This document shows, in pieces, positions 7,980-16,024 of a stretch of DNA of 64,000 nt. The notes beneath the pieces were generated by a model. The model worked only from the letters and a program-made list of their open reading frames with translations, made no database searches and was not told the DNA's origin. Location of the stretch: contig JAMPEH010000009.1 in assembly GCA_023665245.1 (NCBI GenBank), forward strand, positions 3,706-67,705, given 5' to 3'. Position numbers and translations under genes: made by a program. How positions within the stretch are numbered: the stretch's first letter is position 1; each line of letters opens with the position of its first letter. The stretch is from Muribaculaceae bacterium (lineage in GTDB: Bacteria > Pseudomonadota > Alphaproteobacteria > Rs-D84).

Positions 7980-8501
7980 CTAAAACTTTTTACTTAAAAT
8001 AGCATTTCCTGCAAATATATCATCATGCAACTCTCTGAGCAACTCATCCTTATTACCATCATACCAATCATCAAAAAGTTCACTTTGCTCATAATAAAAA
8101 ATTTCTCTCCTGATCTCTCCAACAAAGATTTCTAGGTCATGTGGCAGAGGATATTCCGCTTTTAACTTATCCACTATTTCAAAAATAGCTTTAAATATAT
8201 AATGTAAACTAAATGGTATTTTTATATATCTATTAGTTCCTAAAATAGTATAGCATTTTCTCAAAGACGCAACTTGCCGCTTAGATATTTTAATATCACG
8301 TTTCCCTATTAATTTATTAGCATATTGTTTAATTGCTTTATAGGCATTGCCATATGTAAAAAATCTCCCCATATTTTTATGTTCGTCAATATACAAGTAC
8401 AAACGACTCAATTTTTCTCCTACATTTTCAGCCGTCTCATCATCCTCTAACCTAATATTAATATATGGATATGTGACATCAGCAATATTAACCTTACTCA
8501 T
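7980..8501 (-). CDS. Hypothetical soluble protein, partner of the two-TM protein
   Basis: A 173-residue soluble protein, first of a two-gene operon. GGAGG lies 8 bases before the ATG. It is rich in Tyr, Ile and Lys, is predicted mainly helical, and has an acidic C-terminal section (FDDWYDGNKDELLRELHDD). I do not recognise a family or catalytic motif. The tight coupling to a membrane protein suggests they act together, for example as sensor and membrane effector. That would fit a defence or stress module but is inference only. Confidence 0.75.
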   Translation of the reverse strand: MSKVNIADVTYPYINIRLEDDETAENVGEKLSRLYLYIDEHKNMGRFFTYGNAYKAIKQYANKLIGKRDIKISKRQVASLRKCYTILGTNRYIKIPFSLHYIFKAIFEIVDKLKAEYPLPHDLEIFVGEIRREIFYYEQSELFDDWYDGNKDELLRELHDDIFAGNAILSKKF

Positions 8502-8637
8502 TTATTATTCCTCCGTATCTCAGTACAATTTAGCATATATCCTGATTATAGTTTTTAATTTGTATTTCACTTACATTTATCATCCCTATGCATAGAATGT
8601 TTTATACTATCTGATTTAATACTAATGGTATCCCTAT

Positions 8638-8877
8638 TTAATAAATTTTGTAGTACTCACATCTATATAAATTTCTTGTTACTGTTTTCGATTTCACACT
8701 CCCTTCTACTGTCAACGCAAATCGGTCTGAATTATTATGTCCCCATTTACCACCTCTCCATTTTAGCAACCTATCTTGCCGCGGCATAAACCTAGCCACA
8801 CTTATGGCACGCTTTCCAATATAATCTCTAACTGTATAAACCTCAAAATATTCATTTTTAAAATATATACAAATCAA
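8638..8877 (-). pseudogene. Second SpoIIID fragment fused to unrelated sequence
   Basis: The open frame includes RDYIGKRAISVARFM, the first helix of SpoIIID, and then departs into unrelated sequence ending VTRNLYRCEYYKIY. At DNA level 8794-8852 is a close copy of 6251-6310, including the bases upstream of the coding part. It has lost one C that keeps the first copy in frame at its start. There is no ATG or ribosome-binding site. The tail is not recognised. I read this as a duplication remnant rather than a gene. Confidence 0.55.
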
Positions 8878-8963
8878 AAGGATACTATGCCGTTACCAAG
8901 CATCTAACCAAATCTATGCAAAAACTTACAGCTAACTACAACCCTTTTAAATTACATATTTAT

Positions 8964-9275
8964 TTACGTCGTCAGCCTCTTAAGCTCATCCATAAGCTGC
9001 TCAACCACATCCCATTTAGGCTCCAGTGTGGACTTTGACCGTAATTGCATTTCCTTCTCGCTATAGATATACCCTCCTATAATGTAATCGGCAGTTGTTT
9101 TATAATAAGCACTCAATAAATCCACTATCCCTACAGACGGACTTCTTTTCCCCTGCTCCACCTTGCATATGGTATCTACAGATATTCCTATCTCGCTTGC
9201 CACCTCCTGCTGTGTCTTATTTTTTGCTTCCCGAAGTCGCCTTAACCGATTTCCACAGTCTATTTTGCTGTACAT
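8964..9275 (-). CDS. XRE-family transcriptional regulator
   Basis: A 103-residue repressor-like protein with an XRE helix-turn-helix in residues 8-63 (RLREAKNKTQQEVASEIGIS, then KVEQGKRSP). A short helical C-terminus, WDVVEQLMDELKRL, probably dimerises. GGAG lies 8 bases before the ATG. It is a paralogue of the next gene, 9535-9843, with the same Cys-Gly-Asn-Arg N-terminal pattern. Together with the autoinducer-like gene at 10004 they form a small regulatory cluster, although each has its own start site and they are 260 bases apart. Confidence 0.88.
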   Translation of the reverse strand: MYSKIDCGNRLRRLREAKNKTQQEVASEIGISVDTICKVEQGKRSPSVGIVDLLSAYYKTTADYIIGGYIYSEKEMQLRSKSTLEPKWDVVEQLMDELKRLTT

Positions 9276-9534
9276 ATATTTGTCTCCTTACTAAATAATT
9301 CTAAACTGCCTTATAATGATGGGATCATTGCAGGACATACCCAGAATTTCACATTTTTGCAAATATCAAAATTTACTGTTGACATATGCCATTTTCACCG
9401 TATCAGATTATTAACACAATTTTCACCATATTCTTTTTGTCGAAGTATATCACATTTTATCTGCCTAAACAGAACCATGTAATTTTTACCGATTTTCATG
9501 TAACTTTTACTTCAAAATCTCTTTACGAACTCTT

Positions 9535-9843
9535 CTATATTATATCTTTAATATTCTCCATAAGATGCTCTACATCTGCCCGCTTTTCTGCAGGTACATT
9601 TTTTAATATGGATTTACATAGTTCCATAATATCCATGTCCCCATATATAATATAATCAGATGTAGTATTATAATATTTTCGCAGAACATCCACGACCATA
9701 ATAGATGGGCACCGCTTTCCCTGTTCAATTTTGCAAATTGTATCCACCGAAATCTGTGCTTCTTTGGCAACCTCTTTTTGTGTTTTTCCCGTTGCCTCAC
9801 GAAGCCGCCTTATTCTATTTCCGCATTCTTTCTTATCATACAT
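9535..9843 (-). CDS. XRE-family transcriptional regulator, paralogue
   Basis: This 102-residue protein aligns along its whole length with the 8964-9275 product: MYDKKECGNRIRRLREATGK, then the helix-turn-helix and KIEQGKRCPS, then DYIIYGDM. GGAGGG lies 9 bases before the ATG. The pair probably arose by tandem duplication. The first and C-terminal helices differ enough to suggest different operators or partners. The upstream neighbour on the same strand is the AgrD-like peptide gene with its own terminator between, so co-transcription is unlikely but functional linkage is possible. Confidence 0.88.
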   Translation of the reverse strand: MYDKKECGNRIRRLREATGKTQKEVAKEAQISVDTICKIEQGKRCPSIMVVDVLRKYYNTTSDYIIYGDMDIMELCKSILKNVPAEKRADVEHLMENIKDII

Positions 9844-9934
9844 ACAACGATTCCCTCCTATATTCGATTAATACCGTCGTATTTTTATTTTCCCTCAAAT
9901 AAGTATCTTTTGCTCCCACTCTCTCTTTTCCCTC

Positions 9935-9981
9935 AAAAAAGACATAAAGGGCAAAATACCACATGGATATTTTTACCCTTT
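9935..9981 (-). terminator. Strong terminator after the AgrD-like gene
   Basis: On the minus strand AAAGGGTAAAAATA pairs with TATTTTGCCCTTT, followed within a few bases by TTTTTT (plus-strand A-run 9935-9940). Confidence 0.75.
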
Positions 9982-10003
9982 AAACAGATTAGCTGTCCAA
10001 TTT

Positions 10004-10153
10004 TTATTTCTCGTTATACTTTTTTAACGCATCTAATTTTGGATTCAGCTTTTCCTGATAAAAATGAAAATGACATGTGGAATTAACAGACGCAACTGCT
10101 GTCTCTTTTGCCATGTTGTACATCACATTTACTATCTTGGACTTTAACTTCAT
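10004..10153 (-). CDS. Putative AgrD-like cyclic autoinducer peptide precursor
   Basis: A 49-codon gene with GGAGG 8 bases before its ATG and a strong terminator after it. The N-terminal half (MKLKSKIVNVMYNMAKETAV) is an amphipathic, basic helix. The middle is NSTCHFHFYQEKLNPKL, with the only Cys of the peptide. The tail is charged, DALKKYNEK. AgrD precursors have exactly this plan: an amphipathic leader, a short core whose Cys forms a thiolactone with the C-terminal core residue, and a charged recognition tail with Pro. In clostridial forms the pattern FYQ-x-P-L-KK follows the core. The AgrB protease is not nearby. LytTR regulators occur elsewhere in the window. The family call is an inference from motif and layout. 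Confidence 0.68.
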   Translation of the reverse strand: MKLKSKIVNVMYNMAKETAVASVNSTCHFHFYQEKLNPKLDALKKYNEK

Positions 10154-10420
10154 ACCTCTCACCTCCACATTTAGTGTAGCATGTCACCTATCGGCTCCAT
10201 GCATTTTTGCAGTATCGCTTTTGTGCATACAATCCTGCAATGCCAAGTGTACCACATTTATGGTGCCAATTTTTCAAGTTGCCAAAATTTGCTCGATTTT
10301 TGGTAAAACTTGCAGAAAAATGCGTATAACCGCTCGGTTTTGGTTTATAATCAAACTTTTTTGGTTTCCTTTTTCATTTTTTAGTTGGTATTTTTACAAC
10401 CTGTACCCCACTGAAAAGAC
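10154..10420 (-). other. Leader and promoter region of the AgrD-like gene
   Basis: There is no convincing coding frame on either strand. A possible promoter on the minus strand is TTGCAG, an 18-base spacer and GATACT, about 65-90 bases before the start codon. TTGGCA occurs three times in this stretch, which may mark regulator sites. Confidence 0.35.
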
Positions 10421-10424
10421 AAAA

Positions 10425-10512
10425 GCAACAAAGCGTCTCCGATGTTGCAGTTGGAATCCTAGCAGGATTTATAATCCTACCTTATAAGAAAGTCCGAAGA
10501 ACTTCCTTATAC
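10425..10512. repeat. Dispersed structured intergenic repeat, copy 1
   Basis: It begins ACAAAGCGTCTCCGATGTTG and ends in a hairpin, ATAAGAAAGTCC to ACTTCCTTAT. Its first half matches copy 2 (12688-12731) and its terminal hairpin matches copy 3 (23485-23573). Confidence 0.6.
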
Positions 10513-10514
10513 AT

Positions 10515-10554
10515 AAAAAACAAGGCTACGGTTCTTTATGCCCGCAGCCTTTTA
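10515..10554 (-). terminator. Terminator of the dGTPase-like gene
   Basis: On the minus strand AGGCTGCGG pairs with CCGTAGCCT and is followed by TGTTTTTTATG. Confidence 0.75.
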
Positions 10555-10576
10555 TGGAAAGGATGGATATTTGCAA

Positions 10577-12487
10577 TTATTTTAGTTTCTCATATTCCTC
10601 CATGGCATAACCGTCTGTCATGCCCGCAATATAATCTGTAATGGCCCTGATTAGAATTTTTCTCTTTTCAAAAATAATAATGTCCTCCTCCTTGCGGGAA
10701 AAATTCACAGGTTTCCTTATATAGTCAAGAATTAATTCCTCATTCAAATCCTTTGCCGTAATTTCCCGAATCTCTTCATTTACCAATTCTATACCTGCAT
10801 CACTTAAATTAATTGCACTGCTGGAGACCTCTTTATTTTTATGATACAGGGTCTCGATAAAAATCTTATGTATGGTGCCCGAATGAAGCAGCCTCGGATT
10901 TTTATAATATTTTTCAAACAGCTTTTGGACAATCATGCTTGCATTATAATCAGCCCGTGCGACCTCACTGTTACATATAACCTTTTTCTGTACCACCTTT
11001 TCCAGATAATCATTTACCTTTTTTACTTCAGGAGAAAATCCCACCATGCAAATCTGATTCTCTAACGTAACCTTGCCAAGCTGTTCATTTTTCCTGATTT
11101 GACCCAGTGAATAATGAATGGTTGTCTCAATAAAATAATTTACAATTTTTGATACAATCGTTGCAATTTTAAGCTCCTTCGAATCTACAATCAGCCGCCC
11201 GGAATTATCTACCTTTTTAATTTCATCAAAAATCCTGCCATATAATTCCTCGCATTTACTAATCTTAAGTCTGTCTTCAAATTCATCAATCGTCATCACG
11301 CCTGACGTCAGTGCATCGTCAACATCATGTCCCCTCTGTGCGATTTCATCGGCGACAGCTACCACCTGCCCCTCTAAACTGGAGCAAACCTGCATTTCAT
11401 TATCCTTATCAATCTGCATTTTGTTTAAATAATCTTCCGAAACAAAATCCCTGATATCAATTTTTTCCGGTTTTAATCTTGTATGCTTTAAAACGCCCTC
11501 AATCACCTGCACGCTTACATTCAAGCCTGGAAATTCCTTATATTTCTCCTCTAGCTCCGTCAAAACCCGTGCACTTTGGTAATTGTGCTTGAATCCACCA
11601 TAGCACCTTGCCTCAAACATAGCCGCTGTAGCATTGATACCCACATCTATTTTACCACATAAAATCTCATCCAGGGTCCGCTCTCCCTGATGTCCAAACG
11701 GTGTATGTCCCAAATCATGACCCAGTGCAATTGCTTCCGTCAGGTCCAGATTGAGTCTTAAGGCATAGGCAATCGCTTTCGCTATTTGATTTACCTCCAA
11801 AGAATGTGTCATTCTTGTTCTGTAATAATCACCTTTCTCAGAGCCAAATATTTGTGCCTTGTCTACCATACGCCTGAATGCCTTACAATTGACAACCCGT
11901 TCCCTGTCCCTTTGAAATTCTGTCCGGAATTCGCCTGTGCTTCCACTTGGATATACACGGATAGATTGCTCGTCCGATTGTGCCAATACACTCATTTCAT
12001 GCAGCTCTTTATGCTGCTCCTTTGGTAAAACATCTGACACTGGCAGTTCTTTATTTCCCGCCAGTATTCTTTCATGAAGCTCCTGATACAAGCTTTCCAT
12101 CTCACTCATGATTACATAGTTACCCTCCACAAAATCGGAGGAAAGGTCTAAGTCAATCTTATCAATGATACTGTTAATCGTCCGTCGGTGACATGTACTT
12201 GTTAAATGAATTTTCATAATATACTCGATATTATCACTCTCATTAATACTCACATCTGAACCAATAAAAATATCCTGTATATTCTGCGAATCCAAATTCT
12301 CATATGAAATCATTAAAATAATTCCGTTATCTTCAAACCAATCTTTCAACTTGCTTAATTCTATTTGGTCTATGGTTCCATTTGTTGAATTATAATAACG
12401 CTTTCCCCTTTTTTTATAGCTTTGCTCCGCATGGTAATGAATTCCACTATCTATATTATTATTTTTAACAATCAAAACCTTTCCCAT
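10577..12487 (-). CDS. dGTPase-like HD-domain phosphohydrolase with N-terminal extension
   Basis: A 636-residue protein starting at ATG 12487, where GGGAGG sits 5 bases upstream. From about residue 190 it is a deoxyguanosinetriphosphate triphosphohydrolase-type HD protein: RTRMTHSLEVNQIA, the metal-binding LGHDLGHTPFGHQGE and later DEIAQRGHDVDDAL. Enzymes of this group hydrolyse dGTP or other dNTPs to the nucleoside and triphosphate. They can limit phage growth or keep dNTP pools balanced. The first 180 residues are an unrecognised extension not present in typical Dgt; they contain KRYYNSTNGTIDQIELSKL and may regulate or oligomerise the enzyme. The gene is monocistronic with terminators at both sides. 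Confidence 0.88.
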   Translation of the reverse strand: MGKVLIVKNNNIDSGIHYHAEQSYKKRGKRYYNSTNGTIDQIELSKLKDWFEDNGIILMISYENLDSQNIQDIFIGSDVSINESDNIEYIMKIHLTSTCHRRTINSIIDKIDLDLSSDFVEGNYVIMSEMESLYQELHERILAGNKELPVSDVLPKEQHKELHEMSVLAQSDEQSIRVYPSGSTGEFRTEFQRDRERVVNCKAFRRMVDKAQIFGSEKGDYYRTRMTHSLEVNQIAKAIAYALRLNLDLTEAIALGHDLGHTPFGHQGERTLDEILCGKIDVGINATAAMFEARCYGGFKHNYQSARVLTELEEKYKEFPGLNVSVQVIEGVLKHTRLKPEKIDIRDFVSEDYLNKMQIDKDNEMQVCSSLEGQVVAVADEIAQRGHDVDDALTSGVMTIDEFEDRLKISKCEELYGRIFDEIKKVDNSGRLIVDSKELKIATIVSKIVNYFIETTIHYSLGQIRKNEQLGKVTLENQICMVGFSPEVKKVNDYLEKVVQKKVICNSEVARADYNASMIVQKLFEKYYKNPRLLHSGTIHKIFIETLYHKNKEVSSSAINLSDAGIELVNEEIREITAKDLNEELILDYIRKPVNFSRKEEDIIIFEKRKILIRAITDYIAGMTDGYAMEEYEKLK

Positions 12488-12621
12488 AAGTACCTCCCAC
12501 AATTGCCCGTCCAAATATACCTTTCGCTGTCACAATAATTTGAATGTAAAACATATTCCAGCTCCACCTGCCTGATTATTTTCATTTTGTTAAACTGTAA
12601 TCTCATTATACCTGATATACC

Positions 12622-12655
12622 AAAAAAAATCACTAGGCTCATTGTCCTAGTGATT
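12622..12655 (-). terminator. Terminator with perfect 10-bp stem
   Basis: AATCACTAGG and CCTAGTGATT (12629-12655) enclose 8 bases. On the minus strand the stem is followed by T8. It stands between the flavin reductase and the dGTPase-like gene. Confidence 0.75.
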
Positions 12656-12687
12656 AGCTACTTGTCCTAGTTGCAGGTGTATTTTAA

Positions 12688-12731
12688 GAACAAAGCGTCT
12701 TCGACGCTGCAGGGCAATCCTGCCTTATAAG
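12688..12731. repeat. Dispersed structured intergenic repeat, copy 2
   Basis: It has the core ACAAAGCGTCTTCGACGCTG with a perfect GCGTC/GACGC mini-hairpin, followed by AATCCTGCCTTATAAGAAA. It lacks the internal segment present in copy 1. Confidence 0.6.
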
Positions 12732-12771
12732 AAAAAAATGCAGCTCTGCGGATTACCCCACAGTGCTGCAC
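12732..12771 (-). terminator. Terminator of the flavin reductase gene
   Basis: On the minus strand TGCAGCACTGTGG pairs with CCGCAGAGCTGCA, followed by T7. Confidence 0.85.
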
Positions 12772-12776
12772 CTTAT

Positions 12777-13394
12777 TTATCTTATAAAATTCGTCCTCAC
12801 AGGCTCTTCCTTTTTTGGCAATCCGTACTTTTCCTTACCAAGTGCAATACTCTTTATCAAAAAAGCCATATTTCGTGCAAGTACACGCATGACCTGAAGA
12901 CCCTCTGCATCCTGTGATGCCTCGCCCTTGTCCCTGCCGTGGACACCATTCCAATATTGACTGGATGCAACCGGCATATTGGAAATAGTAAAGTATTTGT
13001 TCAGCTCATCAAAGGTTGCCGACATGCCGCCTCGTCTTGCCGTAACGACACACGCTCCCACCTTCATTGACTTATCAAACTGGGCACTGTAGAACAATCG
13101 GTCTAAAAACGAAACCAACGTACCGTTAGCAGAACCGTAATAAACAGGTGATGCAATCACAAGACCGTCGCACGCCTCAAACTTTGGCATCGTCTCATTT
13201 ACAACATCATCGAACACGCATTTCCCATTTTCAAAGCATGTATTACATGCGATACATCCGCGGACATCCTGATTACCAACCTGTACAACGTCCGTTTCAA
13301 TTCCCTCTTCCTTAAAAACCTGCACCATTGCATCAATGGCAACTGCCGTATTTCCGCCCACTCTTGGGCTTCCGTTTATAATCAGCACTTTCAT
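12777..13394 (-). CDS. NADPH-dependent FMN reductase-type flavoprotein
   Basis: A 205-residue flavodoxin-fold protein. The FMN phosphate loop is INGSPRVGGNTAVAID at the N-terminus. A Cys cluster GCIACNTCFENGKC follows near residue 47, typical of the iron-sulfur flavoprotein/multimeric flavodoxin group. SPVYYGSANGTLVSFLDR near residue 83 lines the flavin pocket. ATG 13394 is chosen over GTG 13400, since GGAGG is 9 bases before it. Such enzymes reduce quinones, metals or aromatic compounds with NAD(P)H. The exact substrate cannot be told. It is monocistronic, with a perfect palindrome at 13460-13477 upstream and a strong terminator. Confidence 0.88.
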   Translation of the reverse strand: MKVLIINGSPRVGGNTAVAIDAMVQVFKEEGIETDVVQVGNQDVRGCIACNTCFENGKCVFDDVVNETMPKFEACDGLVIASPVYYGSANGTLVSFLDRLFYSAQFDKSMKVGACVVTARRGGMSATFDELNKYFTISNMPVASSQYWNGVHGRDKGEASQDAEGLQVMRVLARNMAFLIKSIALGKEKYGLPKKEEPVRTNFIR

Positions 13395-13459
13395 TTCCAC
13401 TTTCCTCCTGACATACCATACTCATTTAAAATTTCCTGATTTCATGTATATTAAGGCTA

Positions 13460-13477
13460 CTTGGAAAATATTCCAAG
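13460..13477. promoter_or_regulatory. Palindromic operator candidate
   Basis: CTTGGAA AATA TTCCAAG is a perfect 7-bp dyad 66 bases upstream of the flavin reductase start and 40 bases past the end of the 13518 gene. The position suits a repressor site for the reductase. Confidence 0.5.
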
Positions 13478-13517
13478 CCAAAGGCAGCATCAAATAAATT
13501 TCACGGTTATATTTCAA

Positions 13518-15821
13518 TTACTTAACTGTAACCTTGCATTTCGCTTTCTTGTTATTGTATGTCTTATAAGTAATGGTTGCCGTTCCCTTTTTCTTAGCCG
13601 TAATTTTACATTTGCCGCCCGAAAGCTTCTTAATGGAGACAACCTTTGAATTTGATGTTGTCCATTTAACATTTACGGCGTTTGCAGCAGCATACTTCGA
13701 AAACTTCGGCACAAGCGTATAACTCTTTCCCTTTGCAAGCTTTAAGGTTTTCTTATTAAGCTTAACCGTGGTTGGTGCCTTTTTGACAACAATTTTGCAG
13801 GTTGCTTTTTTGCCATTGGCTGTCTTAACCGTAATCGTTGCCGTTCCAACCTTTTTAGCCGTAACCTTACCTGTTTTGCTGACTGCTGCTACCTTTGTAT
13901 TGGACGAACTCCATGTACATCCAATTTTTAAATTGGACGGCTTAATTGTTGTATCAAGCTTATAGGTTTCCTTGACCCCAAGTGTAACACTCTTCGTTTT
14001 AAGCTTAATGCTACTGGCTCCTGTCTTTACCGTTACCTTGCAGGTTGCCGTTTCCCCGCCTGCCGCCGTAACCGTAATCGTTGCCGTTCCTGCTGCCTTT
14101 GCAGTAATTTTGCCGTTTGCAACAGAAGCTACCTTTGCGTTTGAGGTTTTCCATGTAAGCTTATTTGAGGCAAACGTCGGTGTAACCGTTCCTTTTAAGG
14201 TATCCGTCTGCCCTACATACAGCGTTACCTGATTTTTACTTAATTTAACCGTCTCTGCAGGTACATTATCAGGGTTATAACATGTCACGTTGTTATTTTT
14301 TGCATATGTTTCAGCGGCAGAGCCTTTTGTCACAATCAGCTTGACATCATTGGCATACACCATCATATTTTCACCAATGGTAACGACCGAGCTCGGAATA
14401 GTAAGATACGTCAGGTCTGTATACGCAAATGCAAAATTTCCAATCTCTTTTAAATTGCTTCCCTGAAATGTAACCGTCTCAAGGGAAGTACAATTTCCAA
14501 ATGCGCCCTCTCCTATTTTCGTTACCGATGACGGAACCGTTAATGATTTAACATTTGCATTATAGTAAAATGCGTAGTCTGCAATTTCCGTTATTCCCTC
14601 AGGGATAGTAATGTTTGCGGCACATGGTGCATACACCAGTATTTCCTTATTTTTGTACAAAGCACCCGCATCATACGTGTATACCCCGCTTGCACTTACA
14701 TTCTTGAGCGAGCTACAGCCTGTAAATACAAAGTCTCCAAGGCTCTCCACCGAAGCCGGAATATTAATCGTCGTAAGCTTTAAACAGGAATTAAATGCAC
14801 TGTTACCTATATATTTTATGGTTGACGGCAATACGACCTTTGTAACGCCTCGTTCCATTGACAGGAACTTCTCACCGATACCAACCACCGGCTGACCGTC
14901 TATTTCCCCAGGAATATTCAGCACCTCAGGCACTGTTTCTCCATCATACTGGTAAATTTCAATACCGCCATAGGTTGAATTATATTTTGTACTGTAAAGA
15001 TTTTCCCTCTTTGTCACATTATATGGTCTCGGTGCAGCCGACGAATATCCTGCTTCCACCTCAAAATATTCCCTGCCGTCTGAAACCATTGCATTCATAT
15101 GTCCTGAGCCTGCACCTAAATCACGGTTCCCGTTTCTTGCCCATGCCTTAAGCCCAAGCTTCTTTGCCATTGCAATAATTGTATTTGTCGATGCCCAGCA
15201 ATCTCCGCCGCCGCTTACAATAAGCCCTGCCGCTGATTGATAATAGACGCTGTACTCCCTGTCTGCAACAAATTTTGCAACTTGTTCAAGCTTTTCATAA
15301 GTTTCCATGTCAGCCGTTATATTTTCAGCTATGTATGCATCCATGATTTCATCGGCATAGACATCCGCATAATCCTTTACCTCCACGTTTACGGTAAAGG
15401 TTTTTCCTCCTGCAGTAACCGATATGACACTTTTTCCGTATTGTATCTCATTGGTTACACTCGTAGGCTCCTGACCCGAAACCGGACTGGAATATCCCAC
15501 ATTTCCGTACCAGTACCATGTCGTTACATTTGGCTCGAGCTTACCTGTTTTTGATACCACCACGGAATTGCCTTCAATAACACTGTAAGAAGCCGTCGTT
15601 GCTCCACTTACACTTAACTGATATGTTGTGTTAAGATTTGACGGGATGGAAATATATTCCTTTGCCCAGTCATCCAGACCATAAAGTGTAACATTTGTGG
15701 CGTTAATCGTTACCGTTGAAGCAGCAAAAGCCGTACTATCACCTTGAAATGCCACGATACCAAAAACCATAATCAGTACCGTGACGATGGCAACAAGTCT
15801 TGTATGTTTGCCTGTGTTCAT
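13518..15821 (-). CDS. Secreted transglutaminase-like, BspA-LRR and Big_2 surface protein
   Basis: A 767-residue exported protein. ATG 15821 is chosen because GGAGG is 7 bases upstream. A signal peptide ends at about residue 34 (STAFAAS). An N-terminal Ig-like part is followed by a transglutaminase-like domain at about 160-270, with the triad Cys in GGGDCWAST, His in SGHMNAMV and Glu/Asp in YFEVEAGYS. Five or so BspA-type LRR_5 repeats (PSSVTKIGEGAFGNCTSLE and similar) cover 300-500. Three Big_2 bacterial Ig-like domains follow (TLYVGQTDTLKGTV, SSSNTKVAAVS, TISNSKVV type) to the end. There is no LPXTG anchor, so attachment is non-covalent or the protein is released. It probably binds or crosslinks surface polymers or host matrix. 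Confidence 0.9.
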   Translation of the reverse strand: MNTGKHTRLVAIVTVLIMVFGIVAFQGDSTAFAASTVTINATNVTLYGLDDWAKEYISIPSNLNTTYQLSVSGATTASYSVIEGNSVVVSKTGKLEPNVTTWYWYGNVGYSSPVSGQEPTSVTNEIQYGKSVISVTAGGKTFTVNVEVKDYADVYADEIMDAYIAENITADMETYEKLEQVAKFVADREYSVYYQSAAGLIVSGGGDCWASTNTIIAMAKKLGLKAWARNGNRDLGAGSGHMNAMVSDGREYFEVEAGYSSAAPRPYNVTKRENLYSTKYNSTYGGIEIYQYDGETVPEVLNIPGEIDGQPVVGIGEKFLSMERGVTKVVLPSTIKYIGNSAFNSCLKLTTINIPASVESLGDFVFTGCSSLKNVSASGVYTYDAGALYKNKEILVYAPCAANITIPEGITEIADYAFYYNANVKSLTVPSSVTKIGEGAFGNCTSLETVTFQGSNLKEIGNFAFAYTDLTYLTIPSSVVTIGENMMVYANDVKLIVTKGSAAETYAKNNNVTCYNPDNVPAETVKLSKNQVTLYVGQTDTLKGTVTPTFASNKLTWKTSNAKVASVANGKITAKAAGTATITVTAAGGETATCKVTVKTGASSIKLKTKSVTLGVKETYKLDTTIKPSNLKIGCTWSSSNTKVAAVSKTGKVTAKKVGTATITVKTANGKKATCKIVVKKAPTTVKLNKKTLKLAKGKSYTLVPKFSKYAAANAVNVKWTTSNSKVVSIKKLSGGKCKITAKKKGTATITYKTYNNKKAKCKVTVK

Positions 15822-16024
15822 ACTCATCCCTCCATTTATTTATATGTTCCTTTCTAATCAGAATTGAACATTTTATATACCGGTCAAAACAAGGCTCTAA
15901 TATATTTTTATTATAACATATGGCAGCGTTTGTTTAAACAGTAAAAAATGGAATTGCCGCATTAAAAATATTTATGGAATAAATATTTCCAGACACGACA
16001 ATCCCAATAAAATAATATATTTTC

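Noticed and set aside
10077..10487. 136-codon plus-strand frame over the AgrD-like leader and repeat copy 1
   Set aside because: It crosses an intergenic repeat, starts inside the antisense of the AgrD-like gene and has no ribosome-binding site.
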